Part shown: positions 9,170 to 19,659 of the stretch, one piece after another
Position numbering within the stretch: position 1 is the stretch's first letter
Layout of the letters: each line of letters begins with the position of its first letter
Assembly: GCA_963736695.1 (NCBI GenBank)
Contig: CAVTPU010000004.1
Location: 2,790,001-2,854,000 of the forward strand
From: CAVTPU01 sp963736695
Lineage (GTDB): Bacteria; Actinomycetota; Actinomycetes; Mycobacteriales; Micromonosporaceae
Length of the DNA: 64,000 bases
Direction: 5' to 3'
Translations under genes and position numbers: made by a program
Notes under the pieces: model-generated
What the model was told of the DNA's origin: nothing
What the model saw: only the letters and a program-made list of their open reading frames with translations
Databases searched by the model: none

Positions 9170-9175
9170 ACCCTA
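9170..9175 (-). promoter_or_regulatory. -10 box TAGGGT of murJ, leaderless
   Basis: Eight bases before ATG 9161 with no ribosome site between, so transcription should begin at or next to the start codon. Shares the 77-bp divergent region with the pcnA promoter. Confidence 0.55.
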
Positions 9176-9223
9176 TAGTCCTTCGCGGCCGATCCCGTGC
9201 GCGCGTGTCGTGAACTGGCCAGC

Positions 9224-9229
9224 TACGCT
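9224..9229 (+). promoter_or_regulatory. -10 box TACGCT of pcnA, leaderless
   Basis: Nine bases before ATG 9239, with no Shine-Dalgarno sequence in between. Diverges from the murJ -10 box. Confidence 0.5.
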
Positions 9230-9238
9230 GGCCACCCG

Positions 9239-10735
9239 ATGTCCGAATCACGCAACCCACTCGCCGCCCAGCCCGCTGGTGCGCCTCGATCCGACTCCGG
9301 ATTGACCGCCGCGCAGCGCCGCGCCATCGCCGACCTGATCAAGGTCTCGCCGGTGGCGGTGGAGCTGGGGCACCGGTTTACCACCGCAGGTCAGGAACTT
9401 CATCTTGTGGGCGGGTCGGTGCGCGACGCACTACTTGGCCGGCCCAACGACGACCTCGACTTCGCCACGAGCGCCCACCCTGACGAGACCCTCGCGATCC
9501 TCGCGGGCTGGGCGGAGACGACGTGGGAGACGGGTCGCGAGTTCGGCACTATCGGGGCCGCAAAACACGGACTGCGCCTGGAGATCACCACATATCGGTC
9601 CGAGGCCTATGACGGGGTCAGTCGCAATCCGCTCGTCATGTATGGCACGAGCCTGCTCGACGATCTTCGCCGCCGTGACTTTTCGATCAACGCAATGGCT
9701 GTCAGTCTGCCGGGACGCACCTTCACCGATCCGTTCGGCGGCCTGCGTGATCTGCGCGAACGGGTGATCCGTACGCCTGCCGCCCCGGAGGATTCGTTCG
9801 GCGACGACCCACTGCGCATGCTCCGAGCCGCGCGATTCGCCGCCCGGTTGCGGTTCGCCGTCACCCCGCAGGTGCGGACTGCGATGACGGCGATGGCCGG
9901 TGACCTTGCGCGCGTCACCGCGGAACGCATCCGCGAGGAGTTCACAAAGCTGCTGTGTGCCGCCGACCCGATAACTGGACTCGAGCTTCTCGTCGATACC
10001 GGCCTCGCCGAGGTCTTCCTGCCCGAACTGCCCGGTCTGCGGCTCACGATCGACGAGCACGCCCAGCACAAGGACGTCTACGAGCACACCCTGACCGTGG
10101 TGCGCAACGCCATCTCCATGGAAGACGACGGTCCCGACTTCGTGCTGCGGATGGCGGCTCTCATGCACGACGTCGGCAAACCCGCGACCAAGGCGGTCGG
10201 GTCCGATCGGCGGGTCAGCTTCCACCACCACGAGGTGGTCGGCGCCCGCCTCACCCGCCAGCGCATGAAGGCGATGCGCTATCCCAAGGACGTGACCAGC
10301 CAGGTCACCGAGCTTGTGCTGCTGCACCTGAGGTTCTACGGGTACGGCCAAGGGGAATGGACAGACTCGGCCGTGCGCCGCTATGTCACCGACGCCGGCG
10401 ACCTGCTGCCGCGACTGCACAAGCTCACCCGTTCGGACTGTACGACTCGAAACCGCCGCAAAGCGGCACAGCTCGCGGCCGACTACGACGCGTTGGAGAC
10501 GCGGATCGCGCGTATCGCCGAGCAGGAAGACCTCGCCCGGGTCCGGCCAGATCTGGACGGCAACGCGATCATGCACTTGCTCGGCGTGCCGCCGGGTCCC
10601 CTCGTCGGGGCCGCCTGGCGGCATCTCAAGGAGTTGCGTCTCGACTGCGGCCCGTTGGATCACGACGCGGCGGTGGCGGAGCTTCTGCGCTGGGCCCGCG
10701 AGCAGGGGATCGAGCCGCCGGAGATTCAGGCCTGA
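9239..10735 (+). CDS. pcnA: CCA tRNA nucleotidyltransferase
   Basis: 498 aa. Adds or repairs the 3' CCA end of tRNAs. The nucleotidyltransferase head shows VGGSVRD (57-63) and the metal-binding DLD (72, 74); the RRDFSINAMA segment follows, then the RNA-binding neck and an HD domain with MHDVGK. The annotated start at ATG 9239 fits the leaderless -10 box; the in-frame GTG at 9197 would lie upstream of that box. Overlaps the convergent MFS gene by 10 bases at its 3' end. Confidence 0.95.
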   Translation: MSESRNPLAAQPAGAPRSDSGLTAAQRRAIADLIKVSPVAVELGHRFTTAGQELHLVGGSVRDALLGRPNDDLDFATSAHPDETLAILAGWAETTWETGREFGTIGAAKHGLRLEITTYRSEAYDGVSRNPLVMYGTSLLDDLRRRDFSINAMAVSLPGRTFTDPFGGLRDLRERVIRTPAAPEDSFGDDPLRMLRAARFAARLRFAVTPQVRTAMTAMAGDLARVTAERIREEFTKLLCAADPITGLELLVDTGLAEVFLPELPGLRLTIDEHAQHKDVYEHTLTVVRNAISMEDDGPDFVLRMAALMHDVGKPATKAVGSDRRVSFHHHEVVGARLTRQRMKAMRYPKDVTSQVTELVLLHLRFYGYGQGEWTDSAVRRYVTDAGDLLPRLHKLTRSDCTTRNRRKAAQLAADYDALETRIARIAEQEDLARVRPDLDGNAIMHLLGVPPGPLVGAAWRHLKELRLDCGPLDHDAAVAELLRWAREQGIEPPEIQA

Positions 10736-12067
10736 GCGGTGACGGTCGCGGTCGACCCCCGACTCCCGAGACCGAGCGCCGTTCCACCACCGAGAACCAG
10801 ATATGCCAGACCGATGCCCACAAGCGCACCGGGCAGATGGCCGTCGACGGGGAGCACGACAGAGCCGAAGAACAGCCCCACGACGAAGAGCACGTTGATC
10901 GCCGTGTCGTTGAGGCTGAAGACCCGGCCGCGGAAGTCGTCGGCGCACCGCACCTGCAGTTCGGTATCCGTGACGATCTTCAAACACTGGGTTGCCAGGC
11001 TCACCGCTCCAGCGGTGACGGCGGTGAGGGCCGGCACGTAGGGCAGCCCGAACGCGGGGATTATCACCGCGAGCGCGATGAACAGTCCGATGACCAGTCG
11101 CCGGGCGCCGATCTTGCGCACGGCGAGCTGGAGTGACGAGTGCCGCTGCGAGCGTGCCGGCCGCTGCCGCCGCCGCGATCGGAAGCAGCCCGACCATCGA
11201 CGCGGTCACGTTGCTCGAGGAGTAGTAGCCCCGATAGAGCAGCAGGACGGTGATGACCATCAGACCGTAGAGTGCCCGGTTGACTGCCTGCGCGGCCACC
11301 AACGTGAGCGCCCGCCGTCGGTGCGCGAGGTGCGCCATCCCGGCGGCCATGCCGCCGACGGAGTCGACGACGCCGCTGAGCAAAGAACGGCCGCCCCGCG
11401 CTGGGTCGTCGGGGCCGAGCGCCCCGCGGCGAAAGCGTCCGAGGGTCGTGAAGGCTGACGCCATGTAGGCGATCGCCGCCGCCGCGGTCACCCAGCCATA
11501 GCTGGCGTTGGTCGAACCCAGCAGCGGAAAGAGCGCCGCCGCCGCTGCGAGGCCGGCGGAGAAGCAGACACTGCCCACCGTCGTGGTGACCGAGTTGGCG
11601 GTGACGAGCAACGGTTCGTCGGTGACGTGCGGCAGTGACGCCGAGACACCCGAGAGAAAGAACCGGTTGAGCGCGACAATCGTCAGCGCGATCATGACGA
11701 AAAGCAGGTTCTCGTGTCCGTGTCCAACCAGCCAGGCCGCCGGCAGCACGAGCGACGCTCGAACGAGGTTCGCGACGACGAGCACCGATCGGCGGCTCCA
11801 TCGATCGAGAAAGACACCGACGAAGGGTCCGACCGTCGAATAGGGCAGCAGCAGCACCGCGAAGGCGAGGGCGATCGCCGCCGGGCTGGTGGCGTGTTCA
11901 GGGTTGAAGAACACGCTGCCAGCGACTCCAGCTTGAAACCATCCGTCGCCGAATTGGCTGATCAGCCTGACCGAGAGCAGCCGGACGAAGTCGCGCCGGG
12001 CCAGCAACCCCCTCAGCTGGCCAGTCGCGGAGCGCCGAGTTGGTTGCGGCGCGAGATCGGCCTGCAT
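10726..12067 (-). pseudogene. MFS transporter, broken by one surplus base
   Basis: Would encode 446 aa with about 12 membrane spans; LISQFGDGWFQAG near the N-terminus and FLDRWSRRSVLV are typical of the major facilitator superfamily. The reading frame changes at about 11128-11135: codons before it read GTLAAALVT, those after read LAVRKIGARRLVIG, and total length is 3n+1. Removing one base at the GG of 11130-11131 restores a single frame. Either a real pseudogene or a sequence error; the intact reading on both sides favours error. Start ATG 12067 follows a TATTAT box by eight bases. Substrate unknown. Confidence 0.75.
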
Positions 12068-12075
12068 AATGGCCC

Positions 12076-12081
12076 ATAATA
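12076..12081 (-). promoter_or_regulatory. -10 box TATTAT of the MFS gene, leaderless
   Basis: Eight bases before ATG 12067, no ribosome site between them. Confidence 0.5.
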
Positions 12082-12098
12082 CGGGCAACGACATAAAA

Positions 12099-12146
12099 CC
12101 GGGCGGATAGTCGGTGGCACTATCTTGCCACCGACTATCCGCCCGG
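12099..12146 (-). terminator. Rho-independent terminator after ino1
   Basis: Two perfect 21-base arms (12099-12119 and 12126-12146) around a six-base loop. Read on the minus strand the stem is followed by TTTT, and it begins 15 bases past the ino1 stop codon. It separates ino1 from the MFS gene. Confidence 0.85.
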
Positions 12147-12161
12147 CCTGTGTCACTGCAG

Positions 12162-13241
<1,080 letters not shown>

Positions 13242-13258
13242 CGCGGTTGCCTCCTTCT

Positions 13259-13897
13259 TTATCCGTTCACCGTCGGCGGGGTATCCGTCGACCGTGTTGT
13301 CAACTGCGGTGAGTCGGCCCGGCGATCGGGCCTTCCTGGGGTGCGGCCCGATCGCTCGGTTGCGATGAGCTCCTCCAGCCATCGGACTTCGCGCTCGCAC
13401 GCGTCAAGTCCATGGCGTTGAAGTTCTAGGGTGTAGGCGTCAAGGCGTTCGGCGGCGCGAGCGAGCACGTCACGCAGCCCCTCCCGCCGTTCCTCCACTC
13501 GTCGGCGGCGACCTTCCAGGATCCGGATGCGGGTCTGCTGGTCGGTGCGGGCGAAGAACGCGAAGTGAACCCCGAATCCGGGGTCGTCGAAGGTCTCGGG
13601 GCCGGCCTCCGCAAGCAGCTCTTGGAAGCGCTCCTTGCCCTCAGCCGTGATCCGATAGACCACCCGCCCCCGGCGGCTGGTCATCGCCGGAACCTCGGAG
13701 CCGACAACGGCCGACCCGTCAGTCGGCTCGCCTTCGGTGATGAGATGTGCGGCTTGGAGTCGGCGCAGAGTCGGATAGAGCGACCCGTAGCTGATTGCCG
13801 CCCGGAACGCGCCCAGTTTGGTGGTCAACTGCTTACGCAACTCGTAGCCGTGCATGGGCGATTCGTGCAGGATGCCGAGGATGGCCAGCTCAAGCAT
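13259..13897 (-). CDS. PadR family transcriptional regulator
   Basis: 212 aa. N-terminal winged helix of the PadR type (LELAILGILHESPMHGYELR at 2-21, SYGSLYPTLRRL following) and a longer C-terminal coiled coil that would form the dimer (Vir-like subclass). Start ATG 13897 has GGAGG four bases upstream. It is the first gene of the padR-ino1 operon and a palindrome lies just upstream, so autoregulation and control of inositol synthesis are likely. The ligand is unknown. Confidence 0.9.
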   Translation of the reverse strand: MLELAILGILHESPMHGYELRKQLTTKLGAFRAAISYGSLYPTLRRLQAAHLITEGEPTDGSAVVGSEVPAMTSRRGRVVYRITAEGKERFQELLAEAGPETFDDPGFGVHFAFFARTDQQTRIRILEGRRRRVEERREGLRDVLARAAERLDAYTLELQRHGLDACEREVRWLEELIATERSGRTPGRPDRRADSPQLTTRSTDTPPTVNG

Positions 13898-13921
13898 GCC
13901 GCCTCCGCATCGCACAGGCGC

Positions 13922-13948
13922 CTCGATGTATCGGCGCGATACATCGAG
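13922..13948. promoter_or_regulatory. 27-bp palindrome, probable PadR operator
   Basis: CTCGATGTATCG, three bases, CGATACATCGAG, perfect over 12-bp arms. It holds the ATGT/ACAT half-sites usual for PadR regulators and starts 24 bp before the padR start codon, between padR and the divergent PBP-like gene, so it could control both. Confidence 0.65.
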
Positions 13949-14052
13949 CGTAGGGCGCAAGGGCCACCGCCGCAAGCGCCTCCGGGTTGGATCGGCGGGT
14001 TAGAGTCGACACCCCGCCGGCAATATCCGGGCGCGAGGAAGGAGCGGCGGCG

Positions 14053-16095
14053 ATGGGTCGATGGTCGCGAGTCCAATCCCCAGCCCAGCCTTCTCCGCAA
14101 ATCGGACAGATAGACCTGAGCGAGGCATATCTCGCGGTCCGTCAGCGGGCCGCCTCGTTGCGTCGCCGTCGCATCGTCAGCTCGGCCGTGGCGGTCATGG
14201 TGCTGTCGAGCGTCCTATCGATCGCGGGCTACGCCTACGTCAGCTCCATTCCGTTGCCGGACGCCATCGCCCTGCCTCAGACAACGACGGTCTATTACGC
14301 AGACGGCGTCACGGTGATGGCCCGATTGGGTCAGCAGAGTCGCACCATCATCGATCCGGCGCGCCTCAGCGACCGGGTGATCGAGGCCTTCGTCGCGGCC
14401 GAGGACCCAGCGTTCTGGTCCGGGTCAGCCACAAAGATCTCCCGGCAGTACGCCCGCGCCGCCGCCGGCCTCGACACCGCGACCGCTGAGGGGCGCGCAA
14501 AATCGGTGATCATGGCGTGGAAGCTCGAAGACACGTACCCGAAACGTCAGATCGCCGGCTTCTATCTCAATACCATTTATTTCGGCCGAGGCTGTTATGG
14601 GATCGAGGCTGCGAGCCTGAGCTATTTCGGACACTCCGCCGATCAGCTCACCCTCGCCGAGGCGGTGGTGTTGGCCGGGGTGATCCGTTCTCCCGGCGAC
14701 GGCCGCTTCGATCCGTCAGTGGCACCAGCGTCGGCCCGCAGCCGATTTCGTCAGGTCACCGCAGAGCTCGTCAACGGGGGTGCGCTCGACAAGACCGCCG
14801 CCGACCAGCTCAGCCTCCCGACGGTGCGACCTGCCGTCGACCTTTCCGGCGGCTCTCGACTGGACCGGCCGGTGGGGCTCGTCGTCGCACAAGTGCTCGC
14901 CGAGTTGCGCGCCCATCCCGCGATGCGGGGCCGGTCAACCGACGAATTGGTCAATGGTGGCTTCTCCATCGTGACCTCAATCGACGCGCGAGCTCAGGAG
15001 AGGGTCGAGGAGGCGGCCGACGAGACCCGCCCCAACTCGGAGCTCGCGGACCAACCGAGAAACCTGCAGGCCGCCGCGGTGATCGTGCAGCCCGGCACCG
15101 GTCGGGTGCTGGCGTATTTCGGCGGACATGACGGCACCGGGGCCGACTATGCGGGCTGGCATCTGGACGACAACGGAGATCCAGTCGGTTATGGGGCGCA
15201 TCCGCCCGGAACAATTCTTCACCCGCAGGTGGTGGCAGCCGCGTTGAAGGCGGGCATCTCGGTGCGGTCACGGTGGCGATCCCCCGCCGAGCGAACCTTT
15301 CCCGCTGGCGAAAGCACTCAATCCGTACGCGACTTCGGCGCGGCGGCCTGCCGGCCGGTCTGCGAGCTCGCCGATGCCCTCACCGCTGGCCTCGCCGTGC
15401 CACTGTTCGCCGTGGCGCAACGACTCGGTCCCACCGCATTGATCGACTCGGCAGCGGCGACGGGAGTTCGGGCCATGTGGGGGCCCAATTCCGCAGGCGG
15501 GCTCGGGGAACGGGTCGATCTCGTTAGTCCGGCGGGCCCCGCCTCGGCCCGGCTCGACGGCCCGCAACTCCTGCTCGGAGCCATGCCGATCACCGTGCTC
15601 GACCAGGCGAACGTCATGGCGACCTTCGCCAGTGCCGGGCAGCGCGCCGATGCGCACTTCGTTCGCCAGGTCACGTCGCGGGGGGTGACCCTCCTCACCG
15701 ACGACGACGTGCTCACCAGTCGTCGGGTCGCGCTTGAGCCGGCTCAAGCGGCCGATCTGACCTGGGCATTGAGTCGAAATCCGGCCGGCAGAGTGGCCGA
15801 TGGTCGACCGGTCGCCGTGGCGACTGGAGTGGCGCCGTTGCGGACGAGCGCCATCGAGTTCGCGCATGCTTGGGCGGCGGGCTACACCCCCGATCTCGCT
15901 GTCGCGGTGTGGATCGGAAACGAGGAGATCGAGTTTCCGTTGCGGGATCGCGCGGGTGGCCGGGTCAGCGGCTCCACCCTGCCGGCGGAGATTCTTCGTC
16001 GGGTGATCACCGACGTGTCGCAGGGGCTCGACCTGCCGGTGAGGCCGTTCGCGCCGCCCGTTTTCACCGGCTCGGCGACTGGCGGCGAGGCATAG
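14053..16095 (+). CDS. Degenerate class A penicillin-binding protein, probably inactive
   Basis: 680 aa with one membrane span (40-62), a GT51-like part and a transpeptidase-like part, clearly paralogous to the intact PBP at 16679. The first GT51 glutamate (Glu117) remains but the following segment with the second motif (GASTITQQ in the paralogue) is deleted, and the RKxxE glutamate is gone. In the transpeptidase half SxxK is replaced by TILH (387-390), SxN by GLA (446-448) and KTG by ATG (590-592). The frame is open throughout with normal codon use, so it is a conserved pseudoenzyme rather than a fresh pseudogene. Start ATG 14053 has GGAG eight bases upstream. Confidence 0.85.
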   Translation: MGRWSRVQSPAQPSPQIGQIDLSEAYLAVRQRAASLRRRRIVSSAVAVMVLSSVLSIAGYAYVSSIPLPDAIALPQTTTVYYADGVTVMARLGQQSRTIIDPARLSDRVIEAFVAAEDPAFWSGSATKISRQYARAAAGLDTATAEGRAKSVIMAWKLEDTYPKRQIAGFYLNTIYFGRGCYGIEAASLSYFGHSADQLTLAEAVVLAGVIRSPGDGRFDPSVAPASARSRFRQVTAELVNGGALDKTAADQLSLPTVRPAVDLSGGSRLDRPVGLVVAQVLAELRAHPAMRGRSTDELVNGGFSIVTSIDARAQERVEEAADETRPNSELADQPRNLQAAAVIVQPGTGRVLAYFGGHDGTGADYAGWHLDDNGDPVGYGAHPPGTILHPQVVAAALKAGISVRSRWRSPAERTFPAGESTQSVRDFGAAACRPVCELADALTAGLAVPLFAVAQRLGPTALIDSAAATGVRAMWGPNSAGGLGERVDLVSPAGPASARLDGPQLLLGAMPITVLDQANVMATFASAGQRADAHFVRQVTSRGVTLLTDDDVLTSRRVALEPAQAADLTWALSRNPAGRVADGRPVAVATGVAPLRTSAIEFAHAWAAGYTPDLAVAVWIGNEEIEFPLRDRAGGRVSGSTLPAEILRRVITDVSQGLDLPVRPFAPPVFTGSATGGEA

Positions 16096-16208
16096 ACAGG
16101 CCGTGACTTCGCATTGATGAGTTTCCGTACAATCTGGACAGTAAGTAGCGGGGTATGTTCGGATCGTGACCGCAAACCAGGCAAGTCGCTGGTAAGCCGG
16201 TGACCGCG

Positions 16209-16214
16209 TACCCT
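16209..16214 (+). promoter_or_regulatory. -10 box TACCCT of the DUF5318 gene, leaderless
   Basis: Six bases before ATG 16221; no ribosome site between. It sets the start at 16221 rather than the in-frame GTG at 16200. Confidence 0.5.
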
Positions 16215-16220
16215 CTAGCC

Positions 16221-16682
16221 ATGCGTGCGCAGCGCCAAATCGTCGACTACTCGCTTCAGAGGCGGGCGTTGCTGCGCGAGGTCTATTCCGGCCGCGTTGG
16301 GACCTATGAGGTCTGCGACGCCTCGCCGTATCTGCTCTCGGCCGCGCGGTTTCACGGTGAGCGAACCGACGAGCGATGCCCCGTCTGCCGGCGGGAAAAC
16401 CTTCTCCTCGTCCACTACATCTATGGCGAGGAACTCAAGCAGTCGCAAGGGCAGGCCCGATCCCGGACGGAGTTGGTCCGGCTCGCGGCCGGCGTTCGCG
16501 AGGTGGCGGTCTATGTCGTGGAGGTCTGCCGTGGCTGCAACTGGAACCACCTCATCGAGCAGTATCTGATCGGGCGGAGCACGAGCTCCGCCTCCCCGCC
16601 GGAGGCTGAGGGGACGGCCTCCGGTCCGACTGGGCGGCGATCCCGTGATCATGCCCCTCAACGGCAAGGTGTGAGGCGATGA
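16221..16682 (+). CDS. DUF5318 zinc-ribbon-like protein
   Basis: 153 aa, no signal or membrane span. Two pairs of cysteines, CPVC and CRGC, about 50 residues apart suggest a bound zinc. It matches the conserved actinobacterial family that precedes ponA (Rv0049 in M. tuberculosis). Its stop overlaps the ponA start as ATGA, so both are translated together and a role in PBP function or regulation is a reasonable guess. The C-terminal 35 residues are low complexity. No biochemical function is known to me. Confidence 0.8.
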   Translation: MRAQRQIVDYSLQRRALLREVYSGRVGTYEVCDASPYLLSAARFHGERTDERCPVCRRENLLLVHYIYGEELKQSQGQARSRTELVRLAAGVREVAVYVVEVCRGCNWNHLIEQYLIGRSTSSASPPEAEGTASGPTGRRSRDHAPQRQGVRR

Positions 16683-19591
16683 ACCCGTACGACGAATCCG
16701 CAGCGCAGCCCCGCGCGCCTCGGCTGAGTTGGGACGACAGCGACGATCTGTCCTCGCAGCCGGCTCACGTCGGGGACTATCCGCCGCCTCGAGACCCGAC
16801 ACCGAGTGGCGGCGTCGGGCGGGCGTCGGTGGGCCGCGTCGGCGTGGGCACGGCGTCAGTCGGCAGCGCGGCGGTTGGGAGTGCGAGTGTCGGCTCGGCT
16901 CCGGTCGGCCGGGCCTCTGTTGGCCGGGCCACACCTCCTTCTCCTCCTCCGGTTCCCATGGCACACGGCGGAGTCCCGGGCGATCCGACATCGTCGGCTG
17001 CGGGTCGGGCGTCGGTGGGCCGAGCGTTTGTGCGACCGAGCTCGCCTGGTCGGTCGGGATTCGGCCCCAGCGACTCCGGTGGTTATGGCGGGCCCGGCGG
17101 TTCGGCCGGCGGCGGTCCGGGTGGGCCGGGAGGCCGGGGCCCCGGCGGACCTGGCGGCCCCTATGACCGTGACGGCGGCGACGGGCCGGACGACTCCGAC
17201 GGTCGACGTCCGGGAAAGGCCGGCCCAGCCGACCGTCGCAAACGCGCTCGACGTCGCAACATCCTTGTCGCCTCCTTCGCGGTGTTGATCATGCTTACGG
17301 GAGTGGGTGTGGTCGGCGGAACCTATTTCGTCGACAGCGTCCCGACACCGCAGCAGTTCCCACTGCCGGAGTCGACCACTGTTTTCTATAGCGACGGCAA
17401 GACTCCCCTGGCGAAGCTGGGCGAAGAAACCCGTTACATGCTCAAATACGACGAGATGAGCGAATCGGTCAAGCAGGCGATCGTCGCGTCGGAGGATCAG
17501 ACCTTCTGGGAGAACGACGGTGTCGATCTTCGAGGGGTCGCGCGTGCCGCGTGGAACAACTTCACCGGAGGCGACCGGCAGGGCGCGTCGACGATCACGC
17601 AGCAATACGCCCGCAACGCGATGAAGCTCACCGAAGTCACCTACATGCGCAAACTGCGCGAGGCGGTGATGGCCTACAAGCTGAGCAACACGGGCGACGA
17701 CAAGATCGCGTCGAAGAAGCAGATCCTCGAGTTCTATCTCAACACCGTGTCGTTCGGTCGTGGGTCCTTCGGCATCGAGGCGGCGGCCCGGGTGTTCTTC
17801 AACCGAACCGCGAATGTCAACGACAAGACCATGCAGCCGATCACGTTGTCGCAGGCGATGGCGTTGGTCCTCATGGTCAAGCAACCGGAGCCCGACCCCG
17901 AAAACCCGACCAAGAGCCCCGGCTATGACCCGACCCGCAGCAAAGAGGCGCACGACCTGGCCAAGGGACGATGGGCCTACGTGCGCGACTCCCTAGTCAA
18001 GATCAAGGCTATAACTCAGGAACAGGCGAACGCCCTCGTCTACCCGCCGCTGACGGAGTTCGCCAAGCAGAGCAAGTCCAACGGCCTCGACAAGCCAGTC
18101 GGGCTGGTGGTCAACCACATCCTCAGCGAACTCACCCACTCCACCAACCCGAACTTCAAGGGCAAGAAGTGGGACGACATTCGCAACGGCGGATACAAGA
18201 TCTATTCAACGATCAACAAGGATGCTCAGGCCGCCGCTGAGGCGGCTGCCGACGAGACGATAGGCGGCAAAGGCAAAACCGCCAGCGTGATGTACGAACA
18301 CGTCGTGGAGGGCAAACGCAAGAATCTGCAGGCGGCGCTTGTCGCGGTCCAACCCGGAACCGGCAATGTCCTGGCCTATTACGGCGGACACGACGGAACC
18401 GGGTCCGACTACGCGGGGTGGTATTACGACTCGGAGGGTCAAGCCGCCGGCTTCGGCGCGCACCCGCCTGGCTCGTCATTCAAGGTCTATGCCCTCGCGG
18501 CCGCGCTCAAAGGCGACATGGACAAGGGGCTCGAACCGATCTCGTTGAAGTCGCGCTGGTTGTGGTTGAAGGAGGACGTGAAGGACTTCCCGGGGGTCAA
18601 TCAGATCCGCAACGCGAGCGTGTGCACAGAACCGGGCTCCACCACTGCCGGCGTCGGTTGTTCCCTGGAGAATGCGACATCTCAGTCACTCAACGTGCCG
18701 TTCTTCGAGCTGACCTCGTCGATCGGGCCGGAACGCGTGGTGAAGATGGCCCGCGACGCCGGCATCGACGCGATGTGGGACGACGCCCGGAAACGCTGGG
18801 ATATCAACGATCCGAAATACAAGACCGCCGAGAATCTTCAGTCCATCGGCAAGTTCGACGCGCACGTCGGCATCGGACAATATCCCGTGACGGTCATGGA
18901 TCACGCCAACGGCATGGCGACCTTCGCCGCCGGCGGAAACCGAGCCACCGCGCACTTCGTGACCAGGGTCACGAAGGGCAAGGATGCGAAGGGTAAGGAA
19001 AAGCCGTTCTACAGCGATCGCGCGACCACCGAAAATGTCCTTCCCGAGGGTGCGGCGAACGATCTCAGCAGCGCGCTGACCAAAGTCACGGCCGGTCAAC
19101 TGCACAACGGGTGGGACAGTGCAAGCAAGACCGGCACCTGGCAATACGCCAACAGCACGCGAGACAACGCGCACGCCTGGATCGTCGGATATACGAACAA
19201 GATCGCCGCTGCGGTCTGGGTCGGCAACCGGGGGGCGGAGCAGGCCATCAAGACGAAGAACGGCTCGCCGATCTATGGCTCGACCGTACCCGGTCCGATC
19301 TATAAGCAGTTCATGGCGAAGGTGAGCGAGAAACTGTTCTCCTCGGAGAAAGACAGAGACTTCAAGCCTCGGGCGAACATCGGCAACGAGCTCCCCAACT
19401 ACGACTGGGTTGTGAAGGCGCCGCCGCCTCCGACGGAGCAGCCGACGCCGCCGCCGACCCAGCCGTGCCTTCCCCCGGAACCATGCCCCACCCCGACCCC
19501 CGAACCGTCGGCGAGCGGTTCGCCGACCCCGAACGGGGGCGGCAACCGGGGGCGGCAACAGAAGAACCCGCTACCGCCGAAGTCGCCCTGA
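16679..19591 (+). CDS. ponA: Bifunctional penicillin-binding protein (class A PBP)
   Basis: 970 aa. Makes and cross-links peptidoglycan on the outer face. A long cytoplasmic tail (1-190) holds VG-x-AS pentad repeats (46-84) and a Gly/Pro-rich part; one span at 195-217; GT51 domain with SEDQTFW (Glu272), GASTITQQ (302-309), RKLRE (324-328); transpeptidase with SSFK (Ser599, Lys602), SLN (670-672) and KTG (817-819). The tail after 930 is Pro-rich, as in mycobacterial PonA1. All catalytic residues are present, unlike the paralogue at 14053. ATG 16679 overlaps the previous stop. Confidence 0.95.
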   Translation: MNPYDESAAQPRAPRLSWDDSDDLSSQPAHVGDYPPPRDPTPSGGVGRASVGRVGVGTASVGSAAVGSASVGSAPVGRASVGRATPPSPPPVPMAHGGVPGDPTSSAAGRASVGRAFVRPSSPGRSGFGPSDSGGYGGPGGSAGGGPGGPGGRGPGGPGGPYDRDGGDGPDDSDGRRPGKAGPADRRKRARRRNILVASFAVLIMLTGVGVVGGTYFVDSVPTPQQFPLPESTTVFYSDGKTPLAKLGEETRYMLKYDEMSESVKQAIVASEDQTFWENDGVDLRGVARAAWNNFTGGDRQGASTITQQYARNAMKLTEVTYMRKLREAVMAYKLSNTGDDKIASKKQILEFYLNTVSFGRGSFGIEAAARVFFNRTANVNDKTMQPITLSQAMALVLMVKQPEPDPENPTKSPGYDPTRSKEAHDLAKGRWAYVRDSLVKIKAITQEQANALVYPPLTEFAKQSKSNGLDKPVGLVVNHILSELTHSTNPNFKGKKWDDIRNGGYKIYSTINKDAQAAAEAAADETIGGKGKTASVMYEHVVEGKRKNLQAALVAVQPGTGNVLAYYGGHDGTGSDYAGWYYDSEGQAAGFGAHPPGSSFKVYALAAALKGDMDKGLEPISLKSRWLWLKEDVKDFPGVNQIRNASVCTEPGSTTAGVGCSLENATSQSLNVPFFELTSSIGPERVVKMARDAGIDAMWDDARKRWDINDPKYKTAENLQSIGKFDAHVGIGQYPVTVMDHANGMATFAAGGNRATAHFVTRVTKGKDAKGKEKPFYSDRATTENVLPEGAANDLSSALTKVTAGQLHNGWDSASKTGTWQYANSTRDNAHAWIVGYTNKIAAAVWVGNRGAEQAIKTKNGSPIYGSTVPGPIYKQFMAKVSEKLFSSEKDRDFKPRANIGNELPNYDWVVKAPPPPTEQPTPPPTQPCLPPEPCPTPTPEPSASGSPTPNGGGNRGRQQKNPLPPKSP

Positions 19592-19659
19592 CATTGACTT
19601 CCGGGCGCGGCCGACCACCGTGACCTATCGACCCGCCGCATGGGGCAGGATCAGTGACT

